A DNA stretch of 64,000 nt. Source: Candidatus Handelsmanbacteria bacterium. Lineage in GTDB: Bacteria; Latescibacterota; UBA2968; UBA8231. Below the pieces are notes generated by a model that was not told the DNA's origin, searched no databases, and was given only the letters and a program-made list of their open reading frames with translations. The stretch lies in contig VGJS01000012.1 in NCBI GenBank assembly GCA_016867395.1, forward strand, positions 1-64,000, in the 5' to 3' direction. This document shows, piece by piece, positions 33,914 through 42,278 of the stretch (positions within the stretch are counted from its first letter, which is position 1; every line of letters begins with the position of its first letter). A program made the position numbers and the translations under genes.

Positions 33914-34675
33914 ATGTACAACTCCATGGAACTTATGATCTGCACCGCGGCGCGGCTACTGGAGGACGGAGCCACCGTCGGGGTGGGCACCGGCGCCCCC
34001 TGCGCCGCGGCCATGCTGGCCCAGAAAACCAGCGCGCCCCACCTCTTTGTGATCTTCGAGGCCGGCGGCCTGGCCCCCCGGCTGCCCACCATGCCCATCT
34101 CGGTGGGGGACTCGCGCACCTTCTACCAGGGCCTGATGGCCACCAGCATGAACGACGTGCTGGAGTTCTGCCAACGCGGGATGGTGGACTACACCTTTCT
34201 AGGTGGGGCGCAGATGGACACCTACGGCAACCTCAACTCCACGGTGATCGGGCCGCACGATCACCCGAGCGTGCGCCTGCCCGGCAGCGGCGGGGCCAAT
34301 GACTTTGCCAGCTTCTGCTGGCGCACGATGGTGTTGACCAGACATGACCGCCGGCGCTTCGTGGAGAAGCTGGACTTCCTCACTACCCCTGGGTATTTGA
34401 CTGGCCCCGGCGCGCGCGAGGCCGCCGGCCTGCCCGGAGGCACCGGCCCGTACAAGGTGATCACCGACCTGGCGATCATGGGCTACCACCCCCAGTCCAG
34501 GCGCATGCAGGTGGAGAGCCTGCACCCGGGGGTAGGCTTTGCCCAGGTGCAGGAAAACACCGGCTTTGATTTGTTGCAGGCTCCCCACCTCGAAGAGACC
34601 GCACCGCCCGACCCGGAGGCCCTGCGCCTGCTGCGCGAGGAGGTGGACCCCCGCCGGCTCATCATCGGGAGATAG
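33914..34675 (+). CDS. CoA-transferase subunit B (glutaconate CoA-transferase-like)
   Basis: A 253-residue beta subunit. The active-site Glu of family I CoA-transferases is expected in FEAGGLAP. VGVGTGAPCAAAMLA, FLGGAQMDTYGNLNS and GPYKVITDLAIM are family segments. I start at the ATG at 33914 (MYNSMELM); an upstream TTG at 33866 would extend into the hairpin spacer. Operon with subunit A upstream and the M14 peptidase 3 nt downstream. Confidence 0.8.
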   Translation: MYNSMELMICTAARLLEDGATVGVGTGAPCAAAMLAQKTSAPHLFVIFEAGGLAPRLPTMPISVGDSRTFYQGLMATSMNDVLEFCQRGMVDYTFLGGAQMDTYGNLNSTVIGPHDHPSVRLPGSGGANDFASFCWRTMVLTRHDRRRFVEKLDFLTTPGYLTGPGAREAAGLPGGTGPYKVITDLAIMGYHPQSRRMQVESLHPGVGFAQVQENTGFDLLQAPHLEETAPPDPEALRLLREEVDPRRLIIGR

Positions 34676-34678
34676 GAC

Positions 34679-35779
34679 ATGCAGATCTACGCCGCGTATT
34701 CCCAGTTGCTGGACAGGCTGGAAAAGACGGGCCGGCCCATCCAGACCCTGGGCCACACCCCAGACGGCTCGCCCCTGGTGGCGGTGCGCGCCGGCGGGGA
34801 CAAGCTGCCGGCCATCTTCATCAGCGCCGGCAGCCATTCCACCGAACACGCCGGTGTCAGCGCGGCGGTGGAGCTGATCGGGCAGTTGCACACCGATCAC
34901 CAGGTGTGGGTGATCCCCACCCGCGACCCGGTGGGATTGGGGGGCTATGCCCACGCCCTGAGCCTGGGGCTGGGGGAGAAGCCGCGCCTGGACTCCCTGG
35001 CCCAGGTGGAGGAGTTGCTGCGCCGCGAGGGGGAGGTGCTCTACGAGGACGAGGGTCGGCTCCTGGCGCTGGTGGGCGATTTCGGATACTCCTGCTGCCG
35101 GCCCGGCACCCACAGCCACGACGCCCAGTGGGGGTTTTATCTCAAGCTACAGGAACTACAGAAGACCCGGCCCGAGCTGCTGGCGCCGTTGCGGGGCCGG
35201 CGCCTGTACATGACCCCGGCCCAGGCCGGGGTGGAAGGCACCGGCGACCTGGGCCGGGCCTATACCCTGATCATCAGCCTGGAGGGGGAAGTGCTGCACC
35301 TCAACCGTTTCCACGACACGGCCTGGGCCCCGGTGGAGCCCAGGGTCACCCGGCAGTTGCTGGCCCGCATCCGGCCAGGACTCAGCTTCGACATCCACGA
35401 ATCCCAGCTGATGGGGGACCGGTACTGGCTCTCGGCCCGCCACCAGAAAAACCCCGAGGACGAAGCCTGGGAGCAGCGGGCGGCCCGGGCCACCATCCAG
35501 GCCATCGCCGGTGCGGGGGCCACCCTTGCCGAGGACCAGGACGTGCTGGGCGGGGTGCCCATCGAGAAGACCTGGTTCCGCAAATCCGAGAAAGGGGTAT
35601 ACTGGCTGGACGCCAATCTGCGCGGCGAGGGGTTGAACCTGATGGACTACGCCTCGCGGGTGTACGGGATGGCCTTTGGCACGGAGATGGGTATGTACGG
35701 CAGCTTTGCCCACCGGGTGCGCCTGGGGATGCTGACGGTGCAGAGCGCAGTGAAGGTCTTCGCGGAGCGGTACCAGTGA
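34679..35779 (+). CDS. M14-family zinc carboxypeptidase/deacylase-like protein
   Basis: A 366-residue zinc hydrolase. Ligands H53 and E56 in SAGSHSTEH, His in FDIHES, and the general base Glu in FGTEMGMYG give the M14 pattern. VWVIPTRDPVG replaces the usual NPDG strand. No signal peptide, so it is cytosolic and may be closer to succinylglutamate desuccinylase/aspartoacylase-like amide hydrolases than to secreted carboxypeptidases. Followed at once by a perfect palindrome. Confidence 0.75.
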   Translation: MQIYAAYSQLLDRLEKTGRPIQTLGHTPDGSPLVAVRAGGDKLPAIFISAGSHSTEHAGVSAAVELIGQLHTDHQVWVIPTRDPVGLGGYAHALSLGLGEKPRLDSLAQVEELLRREGEVLYEDEGRLLALVGDFGYSCCRPGTHSHDAQWGFYLKLQELQKTRPELLAPLRGRRLYMTPAQAGVEGTGDLGRAYTLIISLEGEVLHLNRFHDTAWAPVEPRVTRQLLARIRPGLSFDIHESQLMGDRYWLSARHQKNPEDEAWEQRAARATIQAIAGAGATLAEDQDVLGGVPIEKTWFRKSEKGVYWLDANLRGEGLNLMDYASRVYGMAFGTEMGMYGSFAHRVRLGMLTVQSAVKVFAERYQ

Positions 35780-35786
35780 ACCCCCC

Positions 35787-35832
35787 GGCGGCACCTCCTT
35801 CCTCCCTGGCCAGGGAGGAAGGAGGTGCCGCC
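35787..35832. repeat. 46-bp perfect palindrome
   Basis: ggcggcacctccttcctccc (35787-35806) runs on to a centre at 35809/35810, and the right arm 35810-35832 is its exact reverse complement: 23 of 23 pairs, no spacer. It begins 7 nt after the M14 stop and runs into the remnant of the adenylate cyclase gene. No T-tract follows. Confidence 0.9.
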
Positions 35833-37311
35833 TCTTCTACCTGCTCTGCACCGGGCTGTTAAGCGTGTAGGGCACCGAGGTCTGCCCTTTCATAGAGACC
35901 CTGGCGCCGAGGCAGTGGGTGCCCATCCTCGCGGCGGCCCTCGCCCTGCGATTCGCCCTGCGCTGGCTGCTTATCGCCCAGCTGTGGCAGCAGGAGGCGG
36001 CCCGGTCCGAGGAGGTGGACCTGGGTTGGCCCTGGCGCTATCTGCAGGTGGATCTGAGTACCTGGCTAGGTGTGGGCCTGGCGATGACAGCCTGGAACAC
36101 CTATCAGTACGATTTTCCCCTGGCCAGTGGTCTCAAGGTGGTGCTGGCCTGCGCCATCCTGGGAATCTTCACCTCAATCAGTCTGGCCCTCGACGCGGAG
36201 TGGCGCCTCAGCCAGCGCCTGTGCTCCCAGGCCGGCCTGAAGGCGAGCAACCGCGGCCGCTTCCTCTCCATCTCCATTAAGTTCCAGGCCTTCATTGCCC
36301 TGTGCGTGGGCCTTCTGGCGGCGGTGCTGCTCCTGTTGATCTACAAGGACTTTCGCTTCGTCGTGGACCGCTACGCCGGCGGGGAGCACTTCGAGTTCAG
36401 CTGGATCGTCAAGGAAAAGCTCTTTGTCTTTGCCACCCCGCTGACTGGCACCGCCGCGGTGATGCGCAAGTACAGCCGCAACCTGCAACTGATGTTCGAT
36501 CTGCAACTGGGGGCCCTGGGCAGCGTGCGGCAGGGCGACTACGGTGTCCTGGTGCCGGTGGTCAGCAACGACGAGTTCAGCCTCATCGCCGAGGCACCCA
36601 CGAGATGATCGCCGGCCTGCGGGAGCGGGAGCGGATCAAGACCATCTTCGGCAAGTACGTCAACAGTACCGTGGCCACCCAGATCCTCGGCCAGGACGGG
36701 GGCGCGGACCTGGAGGGAAGGAGGTGGAGGTGGCCATCCTCTTCACCGATTTGCGCAACTTCACCCCCCTAGCCGAGCGCTGCACCCCCCACCAGGTGGT
36801 GGAGATCCGCAACCAGTATTTCTCCCTGGTGGTCGAGGAGATCCATCGCTGCGGTGGCCAGGTGGACAAGTTCATCTGCGACGCGGCCATGACCATCTTC
36901 GGCCTGGGGGGCGACGGTCCAGCCTGTCCACAGGTTTTCGCGGCGGCGCTGGGCATCCGCCGCGCCCTAAGGGTGCTCAACGCCGAGGTGGAGGCCCTCC
37001 AGTTGCCGGTGGTCGACAACGGCATTGGCCTGCATTGCGGCCAGCTGGTCGCCGGCAATATCGGCTTTCCCAAGCGCCTGGAGTACACGGTCATCGGCGA
37101 CGCGGTCAACGAGGCCGCCCGCCTGGAGCACCTGACCCGCACTCTGCCGTCGCCGGTGGCCCTGTCCCAGGAAGTGTATTTTAAGCTGGGGGCGGAAGCC
37201 CGGGCCGGGCTGTGGCACGTTGGCGAACACGCGCTCAACAGCAAGGCCGCGCCTCTACCCGCCTACGCGCCGCCATCCATCCAAAACCCCATTAGAGGAA
37301 AACAGCCATGA
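35829..37311 (+). pseudogene. Broken membrane-bound class III adenylate/guanylate cyclase
   Basis: One protein in three frames. Segment 1 runs from RLFYLLCTGLLSV, a TAG at 35871, then GTEVCPF, membrane helices (35919-36500), to SNDEFSLIAE near 36590. Segment 2, another frame, has HEMIAGLRERERIKTIFGKYV to about 36718. Segment 3, the third frame, is the cyclase domain KEVEVAILFTDLRNFTPLAERC with metal-binding Asp, VDKFICDAAMTIFG, RLEYTVIGDAVNEAARLE, to the TGA at 37309. So there is one stop and two frameshifts; the catalytic domain alone (from about 36720) is intact. Its TGA overlaps the ATG of the next gene (ATGA), a relic of operon coupling. Confidence 0.8.
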
Positions 37312-38291
37312 TCAAGCTTGCCTACGTCGCCGCCCCGGAGCCCAATATCACCAATACCCTGATGAAACAGATCGGCGTCACCCATGCGGTGTACTATCCC
37401 GATCTTTCGACCAAGCCCAACGCCCCCGAGGACGAGCAGCCCTGGGGCTTTGCCGCATTGAAGCGGGCCGTTAAGGGATTCGAGCGGCTGGGGATGAAGA
37501 TGGCGGTGATCGAGGGCCGGCCGCCGATGGAGAAGATCAAGCTGGGCCTGCCCGGCCGCGACGAGGAGATCGAGGTGGTCAACAACTTCCTGCGCAACAT
37601 GGGGGCTCTGCAGATCCCGGTGTGGTGCAGCATGTGGATGCCCATCCTCGGGGTGATCCGCACCTCCTTCAGCATCCCCAGCCGGGCCGGGGCCCAGGTC
37701 TCGGCCTACGACCATACCGCGCTGCGCGACAAGGGGCCCACAGAGCACGGCCTCGTCACCGAGGAGGCGCAGTGGGCCAATCTCAAGTACTTCCTCGAAA
37801 AGACGGTGCCGGTGGCCGAAGAGGCCGGGGTCAGGATGGCCATGCACCCGGATGATCCGCCGCTGTCGCCCATCCGCGGGGTGGCCCGGATCATGAGCAC
37901 CATCGAGAACTACCAGCGCCTCGTCGATCTGGTCCCCAGCCCGATGAACGGTATCGGTCTGTGCCAGGGCAACTTCGCCCTGATGACCAAGGACATGCCC
38001 GGAGTGATCCGCCATTTCGGCAAGCAGGGGGCAATCCACTTTGTGCATTTCCGCGACGTGCGGGGCACGCCCGACAACTTCGTCGAGACCTTCCACGACG
38101 ACGGCCAGACCGACCTGCTCGAATGCCTGCGGGCCTACCGCGAGGTGGGCTACGAAGGTGTGCTGCGGCCGGACCACTATCCCAAAATGGGCGATGCCGA
38201 CTTCAAGGACGAGCACACCCTGGCCCGGTTCTTTGCGGTGGGCTACATCAAGGGCCTGCGCGAGGCCGTGTACGGCAAGGTGCCGGAGTAG
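37308..38291 (+). CDS. UxuA-like mannonate dehydratase / TIM-barrel protein (second copy)
   Basis: A 327-residue relative of D-mannonate dehydratase: YVAAPEPNITNTLM, VRMAMHPDDPPL with the metal-site residues, IHFVHFRDVRGT and EGVLRPDHYPKMG. It shares the HPDDPP, HFR and PDH landmarks with the protein at 2191-3159 but is clearly a paralogue, not a recent duplicate. GAGGAAAA precedes the ATG, which overlaps the cyclase stop. Confidence 0.8.
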   Translation: MIKLAYVAAPEPNITNTLMKQIGVTHAVYYPDLSTKPNAPEDEQPWGFAALKRAVKGFERLGMKMAVIEGRPPMEKIKLGLPGRDEEIEVVNNFLRNMGALQIPVWCSMWMPILGVIRTSFSIPSRAGAQVSAYDHTALRDKGPTEHGLVTEEAQWANLKYFLEKTVPVAEEAGVRMAMHPDDPPLSPIRGVARIMSTIENYQRLVDLVPSPMNGIGLCQGNFALMTKDMPGVIRHFGKQGAIHFVHFRDVRGTPDNFVETFHDDGQTDLLECLRAYREVGYEGVLRPDHYPKMGDADFKDEHTLARFFAVGYIKGLREAVYGKVPE

Positions 38292-38437
38292 CGGGAGGAT
38301 CGCCGCTGGGTGGCGGTGGGCTTCATACGGGCGCGCTCACCCGGCGAGGAGCCGCAGCTCAACCCTGACCGTGGATCGCAATCCTGGGTAAGGGGGAGGA
38401 AGGGAGACAGCGGGGACTCGTCTCCGGGCACGTGGGC

Positions 38438-38516
38438 TTGAGCGCTGGGGGCTCTGTCCTACACTATGTAAGACAAGGGGGTGCGTATGACTATCACCAT
38501 CCGCAGTACTATCTGA
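38438..38516 (+). other. Promoter plus ribosome site feeding a 9-codon ORF (possible gene remnant)
   Basis: TTGAGC (38438-38443), a 16-nt spacer, TACACT (38460-38465), an AAGGGGG site, ATG at 38487 and the peptide MTITIRSTI before TGA at 38514. The M6 protease gene ends convergently 4 nt later. It looks like the start of a gene whose body was lost, or a micro-ORF; both are inference. Confidence 0.35.
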
Positions 38517-38520
38517 TAAA

Positions 38521-41500
38521 TCACCGCACCACCGCTACCCGCACCACCGCCCGGAATTCCCCCGCCCGCAGCCGGGCCAGGAACACCCCCGAAGCCACCT
38601 CCTGCCCCTGGTCGTCGCGGCCGTCCCAGGTGTAGCGGTGGGTGCCGGCTGCCAGGGGGGCGTCCAGCAGGCGGCGCAAGGGGCGGCCCAGGGCGTCGCA
38701 GATGGTCAGGGTGGCGCGGGTGTCGGCGGGCAGGTCGAAGCGGAGAGTGGTGGCGCCGTTAAAGGGATTGGGAAAGGCTGGAAAGAGCGCGGCGCGGGTG
38801 GGCAGAGTCCCGCCGCCCTCCGCGGCGGTGTCGGCGGGGGCTGCGCCGAGGAAGGGCCGCCAGTCCACCGGGCCCTGAAAGAGGGCGGCGATGGCGGCGG
38901 AATCGGCGCTGCCCCAGTAGTTGCCCCCGGCCGGCAGGGCCTGGCCGGAGAGGTTTTCGACGGCGGTGCGGTTGTCGCGGAAGGTGTTGCCGCTAAGGGT
39001 AGGGAGGGGGCTGCCGCTAGCTTTGAGGGCGGTGAGGTTGCCCTGGAAGGTGCTGCCCTCCAGCGCAGGGGCCGAGGAGCGGGACTCGAAGCCCACCCCG
39101 GCGTTGGCAAAGGTGCTGGCGCGCACGGCAAAGCGAGGTATATCCTCGAAGCGCAGGCCGGCGTTGTTGAGGAATCGGCTCGCCGCGATGGTCCCGGCGG
39201 CCCCCTCGCTGAGGACCAGGCCGGTGCCGATGTTATCGGCGAAGGTGCTTCCCTGCACCTCCACCAAGGGCACCCCGGCCACCACCGCCCCGTCGCCCTG
39301 GTTGTTCTCCAGCCGCACCTCTTCCAGGCTCAGCCGCTGCGGGCTGCGGGCCCGCAGGCCCACGCCCTGATTGGCGCTGAGCTGGCTTTGGCGCACTACC
39401 ACCTCCCCCTCCCAACCCTCCAGATCCAGGCCGCCCCCGGTGTTGCGGGTGGAGGTGCTCTTGCTCAGTTCGAGGCGCTGCCCCCTGCCGCCCACGGCCT
39501 TCAGCCCAGGGCGCGGGTCCTGGGCATCGAGCAGGCCGTTCTGCTCCAGGCGCAGGTCCACTGCCTCCAGGGAAGCGTTGCCCAGCGAGACCCCTTCCTG
39601 GCCGCACTGTTCCACGGTGACACCGCGTAGGGTGAGCCGGCTGCCGCCCTGGGCCCGGATGGCCGGGATGGTGAGATGGAAGAAGCTGGTGCCGCTGACA
39701 AGGGCCGGGCCCTGGAGGGTGAGGGAGAGCCCGCCCAGGCTCTGCTGGATGCGGCTGTCCTCTAAAGTGAAGCTGCCCCCGGCCGAGACCTCGCCGCTGA
39801 ACCCGTAAACGCAGCGGTCAATAGTGGCGTCGCGGACTTCCACCTGGGCCCCTGGGGCCAGGCGCACCCCGAACCATAGGTCCTGGCTGCGGGCGGGGTC
39901 CACGGCAAAGGCGCCGCCCTCGGCGCGGAAACGGCCCTCCACGGCCAGTTCGACCAGCTCGGGGCTGAGGCCGCTGCCGCTCAGGTCCTGGGGGGCAAAG
40001 AGCACTCGGGCTCCGGGGGCCACGATCAGTTCGGCGCCAGCGGGCACCACTACGTCCCAGGGCAGGCGGCGGGTGCCGGACCAGCGGGTGAGGCCCTGGG
40101 GCAGGCGGGCCTGGACCAGGCCGTGGAGGGCGTGGTCCAGTTGGAGTTGCTCCGCGTCGAGGGCCTGGCCGTCCATCAGGAAAACCCCGGCCCAGTCGTC
40201 GGCGCGGGGGGTGGCGGCGGCCGACTCGCAGCGGGCCCGCCCCTCCAGGCGTAGGCCGCCGTAGACGAGTACCTCGGCGCGGTTGGGGTCGAAGCCGCTG
40301 CCCTGGTCGTCGCCCCGGACAAAGCGTAGCCGCGCCCCTTGGGCCAGGGTAAGGGTGGCCCCCGGCTCGACCACCACGTCGCCGCTGAGGTGTACCTCGC
40401 CGGCCCAGGTGGTGTCCGCGGCGACGTGGCCGGGCAAGTTCTGGCGCAGCCGCACGCTGCAGCGCATGTGGGTGCCCTCGCGGCGGATGTTTTCGATGGC
40501 CATGCCCAGGGGCAAGTTGCGGCGGAAGCCGGTGTGGGCGCTCAGGGCGGGGTTGGTGTCCCAGGCCAGGCGGGTGAAGCGCACCCCGTCGAAAGGATCG
40601 GTGGCGTCCCCCTCGTTGCCCCCGTGGGCGGCGGCGTAGGTTTCGTCGTTGGCCCAGAAGTCAAGGTCGTCGCGCCCGTCCACCGGGTCGGGATTGCCCT
40701 GCTCGTCGCGCAGGCCGTCGGCGCAGAGCAAGTCCACCTGGGGGTGGCGCTCCTCGTCGTTGTCGGCCCGGTCGTCGACGTGCCAGACCAGCAGACCCTC
40801 ACCGGGGATGTTGCGGTTGTAGAAGCTGCTGGCCCGCCGGCGGTTTTCGATGAGGAAGTACTCCTCGGCGCTGACCGGGAGTTTGTACACCTGGTGCCCC
40901 AGGGCCAGGTCCTCGATGGCCAGGTCCGGCTGGTCCTCTGTCAGTGCGACCACCTCCACCCACCCCAGCTTGGCCAGGGCCCAGGCGCTGAAGGCGTTGG
41001 GGCCGTCCTCCACTCCCCAGCCCCGGGCCCCGGTGGAGGTCATCAGGCACCACTTGCCCACCCCTGCGCTGTCCTCGGCAGGTTTCACCTCGCCGGCGGC
41101 GGTGACGGTGGACTGGTCGAAGAGGTCGGGGAGGCCCAGGACATGGCCGAACTCGTGGCACATGGAGCCGGCGGCGATGCTGAAGATGTGGGCGCGTTGG
41201 GTGGTGCCCCCAAATCCAGAGAAGCGGCTGCGCACACGGATGACCCCGCCCCCCTCGGCCGGGTCGCCGCTGAGATAGTCCCCATCCAGGCCCAGGGAGG
41301 CGAAGCCGGTGGCCCCGCTGATGAAGAAGTTGCGCGGCACGGTGAGCAGGTTGATGAAGACCACGTCCACGTACCCGTCGTCGTCGCCGGAGTTAGGAAT
41401 CCCGTCGGGACCATCATTGTCGAACTGGCCGAAGTCCGCGTCGTTGTCGGCCTGGGCCAGGATCTGGAGGTTGAAGCGGCCGTAGTCCCCCAGCACCCCG

Positions 41501-41829
41501 GAGCTGCGGGCCACGTACGCGGCGGCCGGCTCGGTCGAGCTGTAGCGCCGGGGCAGCGACTGGCCGGAGACCTGCATCTTGCCCCGCGACATCTCGCGGT
41601 AGAAGTGGGAGAAGCTGCCGGGGCGCTCGGGGTCGAAAAGATCGGCGGCCCAGGGGGGGGCCAGGGTATCGCCAAGGGCCTCGCCCCGGAACTTGGCGAA
41701 GATCACTAAAGCGCTGAGGCTGCCGCGGGTCAGGGCGGGTTTGGCGGCCGGGGCGTCGCGGCACTGCCACTGCGAGGAGGCGGGGGCGGCCCCCAGTAGA
41801 AGGGCCAGAAGCAGGAGCGGGTGCTTCAC
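38521..41829 (-). CDS. Secreted M6-type metalloprotease with beta-helix and FlgD-like sorting domain
   Basis: An 1102-residue exported protein: signal peptide of about 19 residues ending ASS, an immune-inhibitor-A-like M6 peptidase domain with the zinc motif HEFGHVLGLPD (His225), a long right-handed beta-helix region (about 480-1000, repeats such as SGTSFFHLTIPAIRAQGG), and a C-terminal FlgD-Ig-like domain (AFPNPFNGATTLRFDLP, YTWDGRDDQGQEVASGVF) that serves as a sorting/anchoring tail in FCB bacteria. GTG start overlapping the upstream stop (GTGA). It is the last gene of the proteasome operon, a surprising place for a secreted protease. Confidence 0.88.
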   Translation of the reverse strand: MKHPLLLLALLLGAAPASSQWQCRDAPAAKPALTRGSLSALVIFAKFRGEALGDTLAPPWAADLFDPERPGSFSHFYREMSRGKMQVSGQSLPRRYSSTEPAAAYVARSSGVLGDYGRFNLQILAQADNDADFGQFDNDGPDGIPNSGDDDGYVDVVFINLLTVPRNFFISGATGFASLGLDGDYLSGDPAEGGGVIRVRSRFSGFGGTTQRAHIFSIAAGSMCHEFGHVLGLPDLFDQSTVTAAGEVKPAEDSAGVGKWCLMTSTGARGWGVEDGPNAFSAWALAKLGWVEVVALTEDQPDLAIEDLALGHQVYKLPVSAEEYFLIENRRRASSFYNRNIPGEGLLVWHVDDRADNDEERHPQVDLLCADGLRDEQGNPDPVDGRDDLDFWANDETYAAAHGGNEGDATDPFDGVRFTRLAWDTNPALSAHTGFRRNLPLGMAIENIRREGTHMRCSVRLRQNLPGHVAADTTWAGEVHLSGDVVVEPGATLTLAQGARLRFVRGDDQGSGFDPNRAEVLVYGGLRLEGRARCESAAATPRADDWAGVFLMDGQALDAEQLQLDHALHGLVQARLPQGLTRWSGTRRLPWDVVVPAGAELIVAPGARVLFAPQDLSGSGLSPELVELAVEGRFRAEGGAFAVDPARSQDLWFGVRLAPGAQVEVRDATIDRCVYGFSGEVSAGGSFTLEDSRIQQSLGGLSLTLQGPALVSGTSFFHLTIPAIRAQGGSRLTLRGVTVEQCGQEGVSLGNASLEAVDLRLEQNGLLDAQDPRPGLKAVGGRGQRLELSKSTSTRNTGGGLDLEGWEGEVVVRQSQLSANQGVGLRARSPQRLSLEEVRLENNQGDGAVVAGVPLVEVQGSTFADNIGTGLVLSEGAAGTIAASRFLNNAGLRFEDIPRFAVRASTFANAGVGFESRSSAPALEGSTFQGNLTALKASGSPLPTLSGNTFRDNRTAVENLSGQALPAGGNYWGSADSAAIAALFQGPVDWRPFLGAAPADTAAEGGGTLPTRAALFPAFPNPFNGATTLRFDLPADTRATLTICDALGRPLRRLLDAPLAAGTHRYTWDGRDDQGQEVASGVFLARLRAGEFRAVVRVAVVR

Positions 41830-42272
41830 CCCAGGAGGTCGATGCGGGCGGCGGAGAACTGGAGGCCAAAACCGCCCTGGGTGCGGCGGGGGCTGGATGT
41901 GGCCTGGAGGAGGCGGCTCTGGTTGCCGGACTGTTGCAGGTGGCGCCGCAGGTTGAGGGCTCCGGCCTGGAGCAGGCGCAGGGCCGTAGAGTCCTCCTCC
42001 TGGCCCAGGCCCACGGCAAGGGGGCTGACCGGGTCGGTCTGGGCGGCCAGGCTGGAGAGCATCCCGGTGCCACTGGTGGGCAGGTCGAGCAGGCCGGGGC
42101 CGGCCTGGGGCTGGGAACGGGCGTTTATGCCCGGCGGCCCGCCGGCGGCCCGCAGGGAGGCGATGTCCAGCCCGCCCTTGACCCTGGCGGTGCCGGCGTT
42201 GTAGTTGAGCCGCTTGATGAAGCGGGGGCCGATGGTGGCCTGCAAATCGTCCCGTAAGAGCGGAGTGACCAT
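41826..42272 (-). CDS. Hypothetical protein between pafA and the M6 protease gene
   Basis: A 148-residue Gln/Ser/Gly/Leu-rich protein I do not recognise, with no membrane segment or signal peptide. It starts 6 nt after the pafA stop and its stop overlaps the protease start, which supports a real gene despite a weak ribosome site. Segments such as NYNAGTARVKGG and ALRLLQAGALNLRRHLQQSG give no family hint. Its position suggests a link to the proteasome operon. Confidence 0.5.
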   Translation of the reverse strand: MVTPLLRDDLQATIGPRFIKRLNYNAGTARVKGGLDIASLRAAGGPPGINARSQPQAGPGLLDLPTSGTGMLSSLAAQTDPVSPLAVGLGQEEDSTALRLLQAGALNLRRHLQQSGNQSRLLQATSSPRRTQGGFGLQFSAARIDLLG

Positions 42273-42278
42273 GGCCGA

